From: JBCCRH01 sp039208045
GTDB taxonomy: Bacteria > Bacteroidota > Bacteroidia > Chitinophagales > Saprospiraceae
DNA length: 23,360 nucleotides
Direction: 5' to 3'
NCBI GenBank assembly: GCA_039208045.1
Contig: JBCCRH010000035.1
Coordinates: 1-23,360, forward strand
The notes beneath the pieces are model-generated. The model was not told where the DNA came from and searched no databases. It was given only the letters and a program-made list of their open reading frames with translations. This document shows, in pieces, positions 22,301 to 23,360 of the stretch (the stretch's first letter is position 1; each line of letters opens with the position of its first letter). Made by a program: the position numbers and the translations under genes.

Positions 22301-23360
22301 CGAGCTTTGCGATGGGGGATGACTTAGAACCCAATGTCAATGCCTCAGACTATCGTACCGACTTAGATGCCAACGGCCGCCGACTGCGCATAAAGAATAA
22401 TGCAGCAGTGGGTACCTATCGCTTTAAAGCGAAAACTAGAGAAACTTCAGCTGGCTGTGAGAGTGCCCCCACTACAGAAGAATTTACCATTACGGTAAAT
22501 GCAACACCAGCCGTTCCTACTATTGATCGTCAAGATCTCGTTAGATGTAGAAGAGAGACCGCCACTATTTCTGTGCTACCTGCTACGGATGTAGAGTTTG
22601 TCTGGAAAGTATTGGAAGCACCATCAGGAGTAAGCTTTATGGCTGGAGACAAGCTAGAGCCTGGCGTTGATGGTTCAGACTATCGGACGGACCTTCAGGC
22701 AGATGGCAGAGAACTGCGTACCAAAGGCAGTGCTCGTGCTGGTTTATATCGCTTTAAGGTACTTGCAAGAGATGTAAATACTGGCTGTGAAAGTGAGTTG
22801 ACAGCTGATGAACTTTCGATCTTAATCAACGATCTTCCAATGGTACCTACACCTGATGTGGATATGGCGATGGGCTGTGCTGGCTCTACTGGTGCTGATG
22901 TATCAGTAGTTGACCCAATGGATAGTGATCTTGAAGTATCTTGGGAAGTGCTAGAAGCACCAGCAGGTGCTACGATTAGCATGGGCGACATCCTCGCTCC
23001 TGGTACTGCTGATAGCCACTACCGCACTACCGTACCTAATGAGCCTTATACTTTACGTATCAAGAGTAACAATTCCGTTACCCCCGGTACCTACCGCTTC
23101 AAGGCTTTCTTCACCAATGCTTCTACTGGCTGTGTAGGTGATGCAACCACTGCAGAATTTGTCATTGAAATTAATGAAAATCCAGCCGATCCTATTGCAG
23201 GTGTCGCTACCAAGGAGTTTTGCAATGGTGATGTGGATATGCCAAGCTTAGCTAATACTGGTATTAGCGTAAGCAATACCTTGACAGCAGATGAAAAAGT
23301 AGTGTGGGTACTAACGAGCGCACCAGCTGGTTCTGCCTATGCAATGGATGATGAATTCAC
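19378..23360 (+). CDS. Second giant secreted repeat protein (runs off the right edge)
   Basis: The frame from ATG 19378 stays open to the window end, 1327 codons, with no stop. A signal peptide starts MKRLITLLLMGMAFCCL, nearly the same as in the giant gene at 9035, and a CUB-like module follows (about 25-139). Then: two GGxPxGGxYSGxGVxD modules (about 19834-20277), a second CUB-like module (20278-20637; CGCPTGQNSFFYC), two more GG modules, a third CUB-like module (21116-21470; CSCPSGERTFFHC), two PKD/Ig-like domains, and at least four ~110-aa modules from 22180 with VLEAPAG, YRTDL, GRxLRIK, GxYRFK and GCES motifs. It lies 3 nt after the FG-GAP gene. A T9SS sorting domain is expected at the unseen C-terminus. 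Probable adhesin; function unknown. Confidence 0.9.
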   Translation, partial: MKRLITLLLMGMAFCCLPNRALTQCGAGETFNNYCYGINELNNVAFEFCPTAGMAAESIIQQGTFFANVIHTLAVYRGASGSGAAGTIVFGPSTGDLASLPLADRTIEGLAADQCLIFVINSNAVPVTCQTSGLTELQVCSKSVAPAVTVALTIAPTDEFCSDDGVQTLSGGTPSGGMYSGTGVSDLGNGSFEFDPTGLSGTITITYEQGGNMATDDITVIAANSTTFSALADLCIDAGVQMNVSGGTPSGGSFSGPGVTDNTDGTYNFSPGVAGLGVHTITYTDAGACMDEATDQVEALAPCGCPTGQNSFFYCPGNNETDVVMFEVCPSAGMAAQATITAGTLASSPFTDGDVLNVFSGASGSANAGTLIQGPLSGNLSGTMISGSVADDCLIFVLTTGGAGSCQDGNETGIAVCGEDTAPTVAFLDPGDFCITDLPASGLGGGLPTGGVYSSTTPGAVTDGSDGTTFGFTAVNGPGMYELVYTLGGGSDNVFVEVFASGLVAFTAPNDLCIDAGIQTGLGGGTPTGGTYSGSGVTDDGNGTTYTFNPALAGLGITAISYTDASGCMETAMDDIEVLAACSCPSGERTFFHCQEDDESDLVLFEICPTASGQTVQANITQGQYSTAFMDGDELTVYAGASGTGTAGRVVFGPLGGNLAGNSITGSCDNDCLTFVSSTGPIGSCAGGQELPLIVCASDTPAAGTSDPMIDKATAEFCAPVNDAALRQISAMVPSGTDEQVAWILTDAPAGSQFDGSEPLTFNAGVTNTEFDITSGMKGSVLTMRENGNGSAASPADNVYGTWTFSIKIVNTVTECESAALAGLSVTTHEKPTVTIIADPNTSNICVGTTVMYDASIISTDGGTYSYDWCSYASSDGSGACLTNDFDDNTIQMPTVSWTNAIGSRSVGVTVMSDVNGCMATDLFSFSISLNPTPPVADKTTGSLCVGQDAATVFVDDPGMNREIVWVVLEAPAGASFAMGDDLEPNVNASDYRTDLDANGRRLRIKNNAAVGTYRFKAKTRETSAGCESAPTTEEFTITVNATPAVPTIDRQDLVRCRRETATISVLPATDVEFVWKVLEAPSGVSFMAGDKLEPGVDGSDYRTDLQADGRELRTKGSARAGLYRFKVLARDVNTGCESELTADELSILINDLPMVPTPDVDMAMGCAGSTGADVSVVDPMDSDLEVSWEVLEAPAGATISMGDILAPGTADSHYRTTVPNEPYTLRIKSNNSVTPGTYRFKAFFTNASTGCVGDATTAEFVIEINENPADPIAGVATKEFCNGDVDMPSLANTGISVSNTLTADEKVVWVLTSAPAGSAYAMDDEF

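Noticed and set aside
1..23360. CRISPR arrays, tRNA or rRNA genes, transposases, integrases, phage structural operon
   Set aside because: None seen. The S74 domain is phage-like, but the protein has a signal peptide and lies among secreted bacterial proteins, so I do not call a prophage.

Overview
The window looks like chromosomal DNA of a free-living, probably marine or environmental, member of the Bacteroidota, most likely of the Saprospiria/Lewinella kind. The reasons are several secreted proteins ending in type IX secretion (T9SS) type A sorting domains, TAnnTTTG-type promoter motifs with few Shine-Dalgarno sequences, and a long type 2 isoleucyl-tRNA synthetase with the GxHH version of the HIGH motif. 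The lineage is an inference from these traits. I see no rRNA, tRNA, CRISPR array, transposase or phage gene.

Left part (1-8770): the 5' end of a secreted-protein gene on the minus strand diverges from a short histidine-biosynthesis unit, hisF-hisI-hisE (677-2235). The rest of the his pathway is not here. Next come a short-chain dehydrogenase/reductase (SDR) homologue whose catalytic Tyr and Lys are replaced, a convergent lipoprotein, a one-domain SCP2 protein, and a minus-strand ileS plus pyridoxamine-phosphate-oxidase-like pair. Convergent gene ends are separated by inverted repeats that could act as terminators.

Right part (9035-23360): five consecutive plus-strand genes encode exported proteins. 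In order they are a 1706-aa repeat protein with a T9SS sorting domain, a 660-aa tail-fibre-like protein with a self-cleaving S74 (endosialidase chaperone) domain, a 225-aa coiled-coil protein with a T9SS sorting domain, a 623-aa FG-GAP/ASPIC-UnbV (CRTAC1-like) protein with a T9SS-like C-terminus, and, 3 nt later, a second giant repeat protein that runs off the right edge. The two giants share an N-terminal CUB-like module and several repeat modules. This looks like a cell-surface/adhesion island, and the S74 protein with its coiled-coil neighbour may form one displayed fibre; that pairing is inference.

The most unusual signal is non-coding. Three intergenic elements of 161-163 bp (489-651, 14382-14544, 17327-17487) share an equally long 51-bp core. 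Each core is flanked by arms of about 55 bp that differ between copies, yet the two arms of one copy are inverted complements of each other. Each element sits just upstream of a plus-strand gene. This looks like a family of long-hairpin, possibly mobile intergenic repeats that I cannot assign to a named family.
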